Source: JANQLU01 sp964434955
GTDB taxonomy: Bacteria; Planctomycetota; Planctomycetia; Pirellulales; Pirellulaceae
Assembly: GCA_964434955.1 (NCBI GenBank)
Contig: CAYSXI010000056.1
Span: 1 to 27,126, forward strand
DNA: 27,126 nucleotides
Direction of reading: 5' to 3'
The position numbers were made by a program, and so were the translations under genes. Below are positions 16,233 through 24,429 of the stretch, piece after piece. The notes below the pieces were generated by a model. The model worked only from the letters and a program-made list of their open reading frames with translations. It did no database searches and was not told the DNA's origin. How positions within the stretch are numbered: the stretch's first letter is position 1; every line of letters starts with the position of its first letter.

Positions 16233-16904
16233 TCATTTGACGATGATTCGTGCTTTGGAGATTCTCCTAAAACGAGCGACGCAACAGGCCAAGACGCCGA
16301 AGATCATTGGCAAGGCTGCCGGCTCGGGGACCGAAGACGCATTGAGCTCCAGTTTCGGTACGTCGAAAGGCGATGGGTAAAAGCCGATTTGGTAACTGCT
16401 TCCACTTCCTGGAGTTCCCGAAAAGGACCAGGTGATCGGGTTAGTTCCCGAGACGAAGTGGTTGCCGGAAGCCAAGATGCCCGACTTGTTCGCCGAGATT
16501 ATCTCGACCGCCGGGTCGGTAAATGTGATGTCCAGATCGAAGCTTGGATTCTCATTAAAATACCAGGCACCGTAGTAAAAACTTTCATGAGCTGTTGCAG
16601 AAATGACTCCATTTTGATCGACATCGATATCGATGAAGTTCTGGTTGGATCCACCGCCAAAATCCCCCGCCGTCAAGCTGAGAACGAACTCCACGCCTGC
16701 TCCAACGGTTGCCGTGTTGGATCCGAGTACGGTCACATCGAAGTCCTTGCCGCCGACCGACGTGGTCGTGGCCGAAAGTGCGACCTCCAATCCGGTAAAG
16801 TCATCGATGAGATCGGCATCTGCCATGGGCGCCGAGAAACCCATTATGGATACCGCCAAGCAGATCATCGAAAGCTTGGGAAGCAGGTTCATCAAAGTGG
16901 ACAT
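16233..16904 (-). CDS. PEP-CTERM sorting-domain protein
   Basis: This is a 223-residue protein from ATG 16904. A signal peptide is at the N-terminus (LSMICLAVSIMGFSAPMADA). The mature part is a Gly/Ser/Thr-rich beta-structured domain with no Cys (VALSATTTSVGGKDFDVTV, VEFVLSLTAGDFGGGS, DLDITFTDPAVEIISANKSG). The C-terminus has the PEP-CTERM anchor: SVPEPAALP, a hydrophobic helix (MIFGVLACCVA) and a basic end (RFRRISKAR). PEP-CTERM proteins are processed by an exosortase (EpsH-type) and are usually exported with exopolysaccharide. The exosortase is not in this window. The stop lies 79 bases upstream of galK on the same strand, so co-transcription is possible but unproven. Confidence 0.9.
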   Translation of the reverse strand: MSTLMNLLPKLSMICLAVSIMGFSAPMADADLIDDFTGLEVALSATTTSVGGKDFDVTVLGSNTATVGAGVEFVLSLTAGDFGGGSNQNFIDIDVDQNGVISATAHESFYYGAWYFNENPSFDLDITFTDPAVEIISANKSGILASGNHFVSGTNPITWSFSGTPGSGSSYQIGFYPSPFDVPKLELNASSVPEPAALPMIFGVLACCVARFRRISKARIIVK

Positions 16905-17152
16905 TCAAACTCGCCCTTTTTCAAAAATTGCAGGGAATCCACGGACAGGTTGCGCGATCGTTGGACTTATTGCCCACCGATACTGTCCTTACCTGCCCCA
17001 CTTAATCCGGTGGCGAGAGAAACCGGACGGCAAAAAAGGAAAAAGGATCAAATTGAATTTTCACCTGGTCGAAACGTCTTGCCGGCCATGCGTCGTTCCG
17101 AGCAAGTTAACGAGCGACTCAGTAGGTATCGGCCGTCTTCCCGTTTGCATGC
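16905..17152. other. Intergenic DNA between the PEP-CTERM gene and the GC-rich array
   Basis: Together with the array at 17153-17296 this makes a 403-base gap. Apart from the array I see no gene, RNA or strong hairpin. The segment just upstream of the PEP-CTERM start should hold its promoter, but no clear -35/-10 pair stands out. Confidence 0.4.
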
Positions 17153-17296
17153 ACGCAGGGCAAGCCAGGTGACGCGGGGCAAGCCAGGTGACGCAGCGGA
17201 AGCCGGGCCACGGGACACGCCGGGCCACGGGGCAAGCCGGGCCACGGGACACGCCGGGCCACGGGACACGCCGGGCCACGCAGGGCAAGCCGGGCC
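17153..17296. repeat. GC-rich tandem array, eight units of 17 or 19 bp
   Basis: Eight units run head to tail with starts at 17153, 17172, 17191, 17210, 17227, 17244, 17261 and 17278. Units 1-3 and 8 are 19 bp and units 4-7 are 17 bp; all begin with acg and most end in gccgggcc. Units 4, 6 and 7 are identical (acgggacacgccgggcc), the others differ by small substitutions or a two-base ca/gc insertion. The array ends 11 bases before the stop of the c-type heme protein gene. The words gccgggcc are partly self-complementary. There are no spacers, so it is not CRISPR. Confidence 0.9.
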
Positions 17297-17307
17297 AATT
17301 TTCAAAA

Positions 17308-17790
17308 TTAAAAGTAGTCCGCTTTGCGGATATGTTTGTGACAGTCGATGCAGCTGGTTGACATTTGGTAGTACCGAAGTGCAGTTGCGTCAATGTTTTC
17401 GCTCTCGGCCGCTTCACCTAGCCGATCCAATGTCGTCTTGAAATCTTGTTCCAGTTTTCGATAGCGCGGGTCATCAATTCGGACCCATTTGCCGCCTTCG
17501 GTTACCGTTCGCAGTTCCTTTAACCCTTCCTGAACCAGGTCAAAGTCTCCCGTGGTAAGCCCTTCGAAGACGTTTTTCGAATACATTAATTTGGTCCGCA
17601 TGAAATCTCGACGCGCGACGGCTTCCGGACCGTCCGATGGAATCTCAATTTTCTTCTTGTCTTGTTTTTGAGACTCCTGTTTTCCTTCTTGTTTTTGTTG
17701 TTCCTGTTTTTGTTCTTGTTTCTGTTCCGGGAAGGTGATGGGACTTAAGGCGGCAAGGCCAGCAAAGGCAAAGACGAAAACCAAACGCAT
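17308..17790 (-). CDS. Secreted small c-type heme protein (cytochrome c'-like)
   Basis: This is a 160-residue protein from ATG 17790; AAAGGAA about 7 bases upstream is a good ribosome-binding site. A signal peptide (MRLVFVFAFAGLAALS) is followed by a low-complexity Lys/Gln/Glu linker at residues ~22-48 (EQKQEQKQEQQKQEGKQESQ). The rest is helical (DFMRTKLMYSKNVFEGLTTG; FDLVQEGLKELRTVTEG) and ends with one heme c site, CIDCHKHIR (147-151 CxxCH). A four-helix bundle with CxxCH near the C-terminus is the arrangement of cytochrome c'/c556-type proteins. It would act in the periplasm; partners are not evident. The charged linker may be a flexible tether. Confidence 0.85.
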   Translation of the reverse strand: MRLVFVFAFAGLAALSPITFPEQKQEQKQEQQKQEGKQESQKQDKKKIEIPSDGPEAVARRDFMRTKLMYSKNVFEGLTTGDFDLVQEGLKELRTVTEGGKWVRIDDPRYRKLEQDFKTTLDRLGEAAESENIDATALRYYQMSTSCIDCHKHIRKADYF

Positions 17791-18120
17791 AAGAAATTCC
17801 TTTCAATCGACAGGCAAAAAAATGCGTCCGATCTGAAACAACCTTGCGCACCCTGCGCGGAGTGCCATTTCGCCCAGTGTGCGATTCGGGCGCGGTTGAC
17901 TGCGAGGCGAACCACGTTAGACGTGTGAAACACTCGCTCATGCCCGTCTGACGCACACCGTCTTCAGATCGGCATCCCAATGCACCATTTGGTAATTGGG
18001 TCATTGGGGAAATAAGCAACTTCTATGCCAGACTGTTGAATGCCTGGAGGGAGCGTGGTTGAGCCACAAGAATCTTCCGATCTCAATTTGACTTTGGAGA
18101 ACCCATCGTCAACGGAATTC
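17791..18120. other. 330-base intergenic stretch
   Basis: Both flanking genes are on the minus strand. Open frames here (for example minus-strand 17964-18152) have no recognisable motif, signal peptide or ribosome-binding site. The cytochrome promoter should lie near 17800-17900. I see no repeat or strong hairpin. Confidence 0.4.
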
Positions 18121-20904
18121 TCAACGCTTTTCCTTGGCGCGTTTGTCTCCAAAGACCATCAATTCATTGACGTGCACGCCTGGATTGGCAGTGTTGTTCA
18201 ACATTTTGACTTTGACGTATCGCGCACGGACCGATTCAAAGTTATGTTCGTCGCCGTTCTTCTGCGAGGGCTTCACATTCTTGGTCATATTGACGATCTG
18301 ATTCCAGGTTTTGCCGTCCCGGGAAACTTCAATCGTGTATTGATAACTTCGACGGCCGTCGAAGTACGTGTAGAGTTTCATGCGATTGATGGAATACTCC
18401 TTTTTGAGGTCCACTTGGAGCCATTGAGGAAAAGGGTCCGCGTGCCAGCCACTGGTGTTGTCGGGTACTCCGTCGACCGCATTGGCAGGTATCCAGTTTG
18501 CTTGCCAGCTCGAAGCCTTCACCGGTTTGTCGGTTGCCAGGTTGATGTTGGCGATTTTTGTCGGATCAACAAAGCGGCTATTTGCCGGCAGGCGGCTAAG
18601 CCGGCGATCGTTTGACCAATCCGCCATCGGAACGACGAGTGTTTCAAACGGTTGATAGGCTTTGCTTCCCGGAGGTTTAACCCAGATATTCAATTCGTTT
18701 TGAGTGATGCGATAGAAATGTTTGATCGTAATCGGATAGACTCCGGCTTTCATCTTGCCTTGGACAAAATAGACACGCCCCGGCATTTTCGCTGCGACAA
18801 TCGTTTGGTCACCAGCTTGCAGTTCCGAGAGTCCATGACGCGATACCAACTTAAAGCTGTATTCTCCGTCTGAGGGGATTTTCATCTGGCCCGTCAACTC
18901 AAGAGTGAACGGGTTGTAGACATTGTGGACACGGACGTCGACGTGCCCATTCGGGTTTAGGCCCGCAAACATCGATCGATTGATCTGGGCTCCCCTGTCC
19001 TGATCCATCAATCCCATCACGCCGCTACGCAGAACTTTCAACTGACTAAAATCCGGCATCGTCGGCCAACCTTGATTGGGCGTCGGTCCGAGCAGCCGAA
19101 ATTTGTAGGCGGGGACCATTTTTCTGAATCTTTGTTGCGTGACGCCACCGAGCGGTTTTCCACTCCGGTCGTACAGCCTCGCCGATACCGTCACGGTGTC
19201 ATTTAGCTTAATTGGACCACTCAGGATTTCCGACGATGGTTGGGGAAATGTTTCCCACTCCTTGCTCAACGTAAATCGAATGGTTCCCGGAATGGAGCTT
19301 CGCGCGGAGACAAGCAAACTTTTCTCGAAATTAGGTTCTTGCTTGTCGATGAGGCCCTCAACGCGAAAGTCCACAGGCGCAATCACGTTTTTGACGACGT
19401 GATCGGTATGCTGGCGACGGCTCCTGAAATCCTTCAACGATCGGTCGGCACCTTCGTGCCAAAGTCGTTCCGCAAACGCGGGAGTTCGAGGCCTTAGAAT
19501 GGGGATGACTTCATTGTAACGCTGTTCCCAAAAACAAATCTGAGCACCTTTGATTGGAACATCTGGAGGCAAGATCGTCGGCTCCTTGCTATGCCAATTC
19601 ATGAACATGCGTGCGTTCCATGAGTAAATCCGAAAGTCTTCCGGCGCACTCTGCTGGGGTGGAACCATGTAAAGCGGCAAGCGACAACAATTGATGATCG
19701 GGTACCCACGGCTCACCAGTCTTTCAACGGAACCGACCCAATACATCGTCGTAACATTTGCTGGAATCTTCACATTGGCCGTACTGGCTCCACCAAAGTC
19801 ATTCCATGCAATTGATTGTTTGCCATGTTTTCTGACGATTTCATTCATTCGCTGAATGAAATGCAAAAACAGTTCATGAGCCTGGCCCTTCAACGCTTCC
19901 GTCAATCCATGCTTGTCACAATAAGGCTTGTACTCCGGAAGCTTAATGAGACCTCCGGCGCCCGTTTCGTCGGTCCCAATATGGATGTAAGGACTCGACG
20001 CAAAAACCTGCGTCAACTCACCGATCAGAAGATCCAGGGCCTCATAGGATTTCTCGTTGGCCATGTTGACGATCCCCAGGGGCCGCGACTTGCCCGTCTT
20101 TGGATCGGTGGTTCCGAAAAGTTCAGGCATCTTCCCGACCCAGCTGCTCGAATGCCCCGGAACATCGATTTCCGGAATAATGGTTACGCCTCGATCGTCG
20201 GCGTACTTCACGATTTCCCGCATCTCTTCCCATGAATACGCGTTCTTGGATGCGAGTTTCGGCAGCACACGGCTCGTATAAACGCACGATTGGTTGTCAC
20301 TGAGGTGAAGATGCAGATAGTTGAGTTTGTAAAGCGAAAGGAGGTCAATGGTTTGCTTGATCGTGTAGACAGGGTGCCAACGACGCGCAAGGTCAAGTTG
20401 GACACTCCGAAACTCAAAGTCCGGAGAATCGTCGATTTGCAAACGCGGAAACGTTATTGTGCCATTCTTATGCGACAAGAGTTGCAGCAGCGTCGAAGTG
20501 CCCCAAGCGACGGCGCGGTAGTCTCCGCCAACGACTTCAATGGAGTCATCGATCGCAAGCGTGTAGTGTTCGGATTTTTGTTCGGAATCAATGCTGAGGT
20601 GGATCCCACCACTGCCCGACGAATTCATGACGACCGGCAGCTCGATCCCGGTTTGCATATAAATATTGTGTGACAGAACCTTGGCCAACGGCACAAGCAC
20701 TTTGTCCTTCGCGTGGATTCCCGCCGTTTTAGAAAACGACAGAGTCCCTTCATGTGGCGTGATGGTTTTGGGCAATGGAATCAGGTTGAGTGAGCTTTGG
20801 ACTTGCGCGCTCGATGACGCCGACGTGAGTAAACTACTGAGAACGATGGCAGTAAAAATCATCAAAATTCGAAACGAAAGCGGCAAGCTTGACTTCGGGT
20901 TCAT
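18121..20904 (-). CDS. Secreted multidomain GH20 beta-N-acetylhexosaminidase
   Basis: ATG 20904 gives 927 residues and a signal peptide (SFRILMIFTAIVLSSLLTSA); an in-frame GTG at 20916 is the alternative. Residues ~35-145 are the GH20b domain (LNLIPLPKTITPHEGTLSFS; YTLAIDDSIEVVGGDYRAVA). Residues ~150-480 are the GH20 TIM barrel: VQLDLARRWHPVYTIKQTID, NYLHLHLSDNQS, IPEIDVPGHSSSW and the catalytic pair in HIGTDETG (Asp312, Glu313). GH20 uses substrate-assisted catalysis by the N-acetyl group, releasing terminal GlcNAc or GalNAc. Residues ~505-560 are a short beta domain, ~585-735 read as a PA14-like domain (GEYSFKLVSRHGLSELQAG), and ~750-925 as an F5/8 type C (CBM32-like) domain (ASSWQANWIPANAVDG; PQWLQVDLKKEYSINRMKLY). 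It probably degrades chitin- or glycoprotein-derived sugars outside the cytoplasm. Confidence 0.93.
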   Translation of the reverse strand: MNPKSSLPLSFRILMIFTAIVLSSLLTSASSSAQVQSSLNLIPLPKTITPHEGTLSFSKTAGIHAKDKVLVPLAKVLSHNIYMQTGIELPVVMNSSGSGGIHLSIDSEQKSEHYTLAIDDSIEVVGGDYRAVAWGTSTLLQLLSHKNGTITFPRLQIDDSPDFEFRSVQLDLARRWHPVYTIKQTIDLLSLYKLNYLHLHLSDNQSCVYTSRVLPKLASKNAYSWEEMREIVKYADDRGVTIIPEIDVPGHSSSWVGKMPELFGTTDPKTGKSRPLGIVNMANEKSYEALDLLIGELTQVFASSPYIHIGTDETGAGGLIKLPEYKPYCDKHGLTEALKGQAHELFLHFIQRMNEIVRKHGKQSIAWNDFGGASTANVKIPANVTTMYWVGSVERLVSRGYPIINCCRLPLYMVPPQQSAPEDFRIYSWNARMFMNWHSKEPTILPPDVPIKGAQICFWEQRYNEVIPILRPRTPAFAERLWHEGADRSLKDFRSRRQHTDHVVKNVIAPVDFRVEGLIDKQEPNFEKSLLVSARSSIPGTIRFTLSKEWETFPQPSSEILSGPIKLNDTVTVSARLYDRSGKPLGGVTQQRFRKMVPAYKFRLLGPTPNQGWPTMPDFSQLKVLRSGVMGLMDQDRGAQINRSMFAGLNPNGHVDVRVHNVYNPFTLELTGQMKIPSDGEYSFKLVSRHGLSELQAGDQTIVAAKMPGRVYFVQGKMKAGVYPITIKHFYRITQNELNIWVKPPGSKAYQPFETLVVPMADWSNDRRLSRLPANSRFVDPTKIANINLATDKPVKASSWQANWIPANAVDGVPDNTSGWHADPFPQWLQVDLKKEYSINRMKLYTYFDGRRSYQYTIEVSRDGKTWNQIVNMTKNVKPSQKNGDEHNFESVRARYVKVKMLNNTANPGVHVNELMVFGDKRAKEKR

Positions 20905-21255
20905 GGAGCTAATCACTTGATATGGGAATTCGAATTCGAAGTTATTGGACTTGCCGGACGATTGGCAGACGTGGTCATTTGCGAGTGGTCATTTGCCGTT
21001 TTGGGCTGCGACCAATCGTATATCACGTTGTTGCGATTCTGATTATGTTGAATGGAAAATACAATTTATAACTTTGGAGACGATTCACGCTACGTGTGCC
21101 GGCATGATTTGATTCTGATCAGTTCAATTGAAAGATAATTGCCAACGAGGAAGTCCTTTGATTCCAACCCGATTCGCAAGCATCTATTTTGCCTGCTTTT
21201 ACCTTGCGCTGAGGGATGCTTTTGGACGTGATAAACCCACACTTGTTTTGAGAAA
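20905..21255. other. 351-base divergent promoter region, AT-rich
   Basis: The region separates the GH20 gene (minus) from the small membrane protein (plus), so it must hold two promoters. It includes a nested palindrome (20926-20940) and a 12-base direct repeat gtggtcatttgc at 20971-20982 and 20985-20996. The segment near 21055-21080 is AT-rich (tacaatttataac), a plausible -10 area for the plus-strand gene, but no well-spaced -35 is visible. Confidence 0.45.
20926..20940. promoter_or_regulatory. Palindrome upstream of the GH20 gene, possible operator
   Basis: GAATTCGAATTC (20926-20937) and the overlapping TTCGAATTCGAA (20929-20940) are perfect 12-base palindromes. They lie 22-36 bases before ATG 20904, where a repressor could block the GH20 promoter. 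No regulator is encoded nearby, so the role is inference. Confidence 0.3.
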
Positions 21256-21546
21256 ATGATGGCCCCCAATTCTCCCCACCAATCCGCGGAAAAGAAATCA
21301 CCAAAGCCTCATGTCGATGGCACGGAATTGGTCGAACGAGTTGAGATTGGGTTGCGCTTATTGATCGCGATTTTTGTCGGTGGTTTCGTTGGCGGGATCG
21401 GATTTGGACTTGGGTGCATTTTGGGATATATCATCGGCGTATTCGTTTCGATCCCGTTTTTCATGATTGGATTTTTGCTTGGTTTTTTTTGGCTCGAGAT
21501 CAGAATTTTCTTGCGAGGAGTCCTCCCGTTTTTTTGGGAACCCTGA
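21256..21546 (+). CDS. Small Gly-rich membrane protein, unknown function
   Basis: This is a 96-residue protein from ATG 21256 (a second ATG follows immediately). The first ~30 residues are polar (SPHQSAEKKSPKPHVDGTEL). Two hydrophobic segments follow: LLIAIFVGGFVGGIGFGLGC and ILGYIIGVFVSIPFFMIGFL, with repeated GG/GxG motifs suited to tight helix packing. The C-terminus is aromatic and includes FWLEIRIFLRGVLPFFW. No family recognised. It converges on the antiporter gene with a 135-base gap. Confidence 0.65.
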   Translation: MMAPNSPHQSAEKKSPKPHVDGTELVERVEIGLRLLIAIFVGGFVGGIGFGLGCILGYIIGVFVSIPFFMIGFLLGFFWLEIRIFLRGVLPFFWEP

Positions 21547-21681
21547 ATCGACTTGTCTCATTGTCAATGGAGGAACGTAATAATGTTTCAGTGGTTTCAT
21601 GGACTTTTCCATAGATCGACAAGATCGTAATCAGCTCAAGTTGTGGAATTCCGAACGACGTTTCAACCGTTGCGGCTTGGT

Positions 21682-22818
21682 TCATTCAACGCTGCCCGCG
21701 GAGCTTTCAGCGGATGATTGTTTTTCTCGTATTTTGTTGCGAACGGATCGCGCGAAAAAAATCAAAACAGTGATTGCCGTCAATGGAATGACGAACCCGA
21801 TCAGGATGACGCCAAATGTCCTGGTCACGTCGGCCTGCAGTGCGGCCAGCACCAGATAGCTGGTGTAGGCAAGGTAATATCCGAAAAAGAGGCCTCCTTC
21901 CCAACGCGCAACCCGATTGCCGGTAAAGAATATGGGCAAACAGGCGAACGAAACCGCAATCATGATGGGAAGATCAAACCGAAAAACAGCCTCCGATACA
22001 GCAATGCCCGCGGGCGCGAAGATACTCGATAGGCCGAGAACGCAGAGGATATTAAACAAGTTGCTACCGACGACATTTCCGACCGCGATATCCCGGTGGC
22101 CGCGGATACTGGCCATGATCGAAGTCACAATCTCGGGTAATGATGTTCCAACGGCGACAACCGTCAGGCCGATTACCAGTTCATTGACCCCGAGTAGGCG
22201 AGCGATCTTAACGGCACCGCCTACAAGAAGGTGGGCTCCAACTCCCAGCAACAAGATGCCAACGACCACCAAGCCAACTTGAACGAACAATGACGGTTTC
22301 TTTTCAGATTTCTCTGGAGCGTCCGTGAGCGTCTTGAACTCTTCATGGACTGCTCGGGAGGCTTTTCGACTTTGTCGAATCAACCAGCTTGTATAAAAAA
22401 GCAAAGCCGAAAACAAAAGGAATCCGTCCCAACGACCAATGACACCATCCATTGCCAGGACGATCACGGCCAGGTTGGCGGTGATCATTACTGGAACGTC
22501 AAGACGAATCAATTGGCTGGCAACAATGAGGGGGCTCACCAAAGCCGAAAGTCCCAAGATCAAAAGGATGTTGGCAATGTTGCTTCCAACGATGTTCCCC
22601 ATCGCCAGTTCCGTTTTACCGGCCAATACGGATTGGAGCGCGACGGCTAACTCCGGAGCGCTTGTCCCGAATGCAACGACGGTCAAGCCGATAACCAAAG
22701 GACTGATCCCCATTGTCGCTGCGAGGTTCGAGGCACCGCGAACAAGCATTTCTCCACTGACGATCAAAAGGGTCAGCCCGGCAGCTATCATCAAAATCGG
22801 AATCAAGAAGTCAGGCAT
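21682..22818 (-). CDS. Calcium/sodium antiporter, CaCA family (YrbG-like)
   Basis: This is a 378-residue inner-membrane protein from ATG 22818, close to the usual length for bacterial CaCA exchangers. Both inverted alpha-repeats are complete. Alpha-1 has VVAFGTSAPELAVALQSVLA and GNIVGSNIANILLILGL; alpha-2 has VVAVGTSLPEIVTSIMASIR and GNVVGSNLFNILCVLGL. The Glu in SAPEL and LPEI coordinate the cation. About ten transmembrane helices are visible, with a central cytoplasmic loop rich in Lys/Glu (HEEFKTLTDAPEKSEKK). The C-terminus ends in a short charged Ser/Glu tail (KQSSAESSAGSVE). It exports Ca2+ in exchange for Na+ or K+. Ion preference cannot be fixed from sequence. Confidence 0.92.
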   Translation of the reverse strand: MPDFLIPILMIAAGLTLLIVSGEMLVRGASNLAATMGISPLVIGLTVVAFGTSAPELAVALQSVLAGKTELAMGNIVGSNIANILLILGLSALVSPLIVASQLIRLDVPVMITANLAVIVLAMDGVIGRWDGFLLFSALLFYTSWLIRQSRKASRAVHEEFKTLTDAPEKSEKKPSLFVQVGLVVVGILLLGVGAHLLVGGAVKIARLLGVNELVIGLTVVAVGTSLPEIVTSIMASIRGHRDIAVGNVVGSNLFNILCVLGLSSIFAPAGIAVSEAVFRFDLPIMIAVSFACLPIFFTGNRVARWEGGLFFGYYLAYTSYLVLAALQADVTRTFGVILIGFVIPLTAITVLIFFARSVRNKIREKQSSAESSAGSVE

Positions 22819-23136
22819 CTATCAATGATCCAAGAGCTTGCCGAGCGAGGAAAGGATCCGCCAACGATCTGTCCTGTCAGTTTTGAGAAGGACGCAACTT
22901 AACATCCGACATGTCCTCCGTAAAACGAATCGAGTATTTCGGGCTGCAATGCGACCGGCGAGTGCTTGATCGTTGGGGCCTTCCTCGTTTGCGAAGCTCG
23001 GTTAAACACGAGTTGCTACAATGAGGATGCGTGCTTTTTTCACGAGATCCGCAATTGGCACATTTGACCTCCAGTCGATTTCCCCGCCTGGCCTTGGCCA
23101 AAAAATTCTGACGCGGACTCAATTTTGGGATAGACC
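22819..23136. other. 318-base intergenic stretch between antiporter and CNNM-like gene
   Basis: This divergent region should hold promoters of both genes. A minus-strand open frame crosses it (22877-23209) and contains CANCGSREKSTHPHC, but it runs into the start of the plus-strand gene and has no supporting start; I do not call it. I see no repeats or strong hairpins. Confidence 0.4.
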
Positions 23137-24186
23137 ATGATTCTGTTTCTGATTTCCGTTTTGATCGTTTTGGTTGTTTCCGCATTTTGTTCGCTGAGTG
23201 AGGCGGCACTTTATGCCGTGCGGCGCCCCTATGTCAGGGAAATTGCCGAACAAGGCAGCCATTCGGGGCGACTGCTCCTCCAATTCAAAGACAATATGGA
23301 GAGGCCCATCTCAGCCATCTTGATTATCAACACCATCGCCAACACCGCGGGAGCGGCCGTCGCAGGTGCGCAGGCGCAGTTAATCATGGGCGAAGGTTCG
23401 TTAATCTGGTTTTCTTTGGTATTTACACTCGCGGTGTTGTTCGTCTCAGAAATTATTCCAAAAATTCTTGGCGTGGCTTACAACCGGCCAATCGCGCGTG
23501 CTCTCGCTTTTCCCTGGTCGATCGGGATCGCGTTGCTGGCCCCGTTGGTTTGGATTGTTGAACGGATCACTTCAATCATCAAACCGGAACACACGGTGAC
23601 GGCGCCTGAGGAAGAGGTGAATCAGCTGGCAAAGATTAGTGCCGAGGAAGGTAGCATTTTGACCTACGAGGCACACCTGATTCGCAACGTTTTGCGCATC
23701 GATCAAGTGACGGCGCGCGACATCATGACTCCACGGGCAGTCGTGATGAAACTGTCATCCGACATGTCTCTCAAGGAAGTATCGGACCATGTGGGGGAAT
23801 TTACCTATTCGCGAATTCCCGTTTATGAAGCAAACGATCCAGAAACGTGGATTGGGATTGCATTTGCGAGAGACATCCTCGCGGGCCTCGCAAACGACCA
23901 GTTGGACCGGAAACTAACGGAGCTCTGCAAGCCGGCCTTTTTTGTCTCCGAGAAAACCAAGGGACATGTATTGTTGCGGTCGTTCCTGAATCGAAGGACC
24001 CATTTGTTTGGTGTCGCGGATGAGTTTGGAAATATCACCGGGATCGTAACGCTGGAGGATGTCATCGAATCGATTTTGGGTGAGGAAATTGTCGATGAAG
24101 TCGATATCTCAGTGAACATGCAGAATGTGGCACAGCGACGTCGACAGGAAAAGCTTCGAAATGCGACTGATCCGGAAGACTCATAG
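23137..24186 (+). CDS. CNNM/CorC-type membrane protein with DUF21 and CBS domains
   Basis: This is a 349-residue protein from ATG 23137. Residues 1-~170 are the DUF21/CNNM transmembrane domain with FCSLSEAALYAVRRP (the SEAAL signature), LIINTIANTAGAAVAGA and VSEIIPKILGVAYNRP. Residues ~185-310 contain a CBS pair, opening with the typical RDIMTPRAVVMKLSSD and containing YSRIPVYE, HLFGVADEFGNITGIVTLED and IGIAFARDIL. The family is linked to Mg2+ (or Co2+) transport and to hemolysin-annotated proteins. The C-terminal CorC_HlyC domain found in many relatives is absent; the chain ends in a basic/acidic tail after EEIVDEVD. Short versions without that domain are known. Divergent from the antiporter; both handle divalent cations, which may be coincidence. 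Confidence 0.92.
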   Translation: MILFLISVLIVLVVSAFCSLSEAALYAVRRPYVREIAEQGSHSGRLLLQFKDNMERPISAILIINTIANTAGAAVAGAQAQLIMGEGSLIWFSLVFTLAVLFVSEIIPKILGVAYNRPIARALAFPWSIGIALLAPLVWIVERITSIIKPEHTVTAPEEEVNQLAKISAEEGSILTYEAHLIRNVLRIDQVTARDIMTPRAVVMKLSSDMSLKEVSDHVGEFTYSRIPVYEANDPETWIGIAFARDILAGLANDQLDRKLTELCKPAFFVSEKTKGHVLLRSFLNRRTHLFGVADEFGNITGIVTLEDVIESILGEEIVDEVDISVNMQNVAQRRRQEKLRNATDPEDS

Positions 24187-24429
24187 TTCAAAAATCTTGC
24201 AAGCAAACTCACGATTGGTTGGTTCGCAACATGTTTGATACTCGTCGTTTCAAGCCGCAGGCCGATTCACCATTTTGCCTCGGAGGCGGGCAACCCGAAC
24301 GCGGTCTCGGTGGTTTCTCGATTCCAACGAGAACGAACTTGGCGCCGCAAAAAGTCAATTTGGAAACTGCGGTTGATTGTCGTGTTTGATGCGGCTTGGC
24401 GGATTGGAACGCCTTGCCTAAAGCCGGGC

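Noticed and set aside
17153..17296. CRISPR array
   Set aside because: Units are contiguous without spacers, vary in length, and no cas gene is present.
17645..18019. Minus-strand frame overlapping the start of the heme protein gene
   Set aside because: It is a shifted reading of the signal peptide and KQE linker region; the heme protein frame has a ribosome-binding site, signal peptide and CxxCH.
22877..23209. Minus-strand frame with CANCGSREKSTHPHC, zinc-ribbon-like
   Set aside because: It overlaps the start of the CNNM-like gene, has no credible start inside the intergenic DNA, and the rest is low-information basic sequence. Conservation in relatives would revive it.
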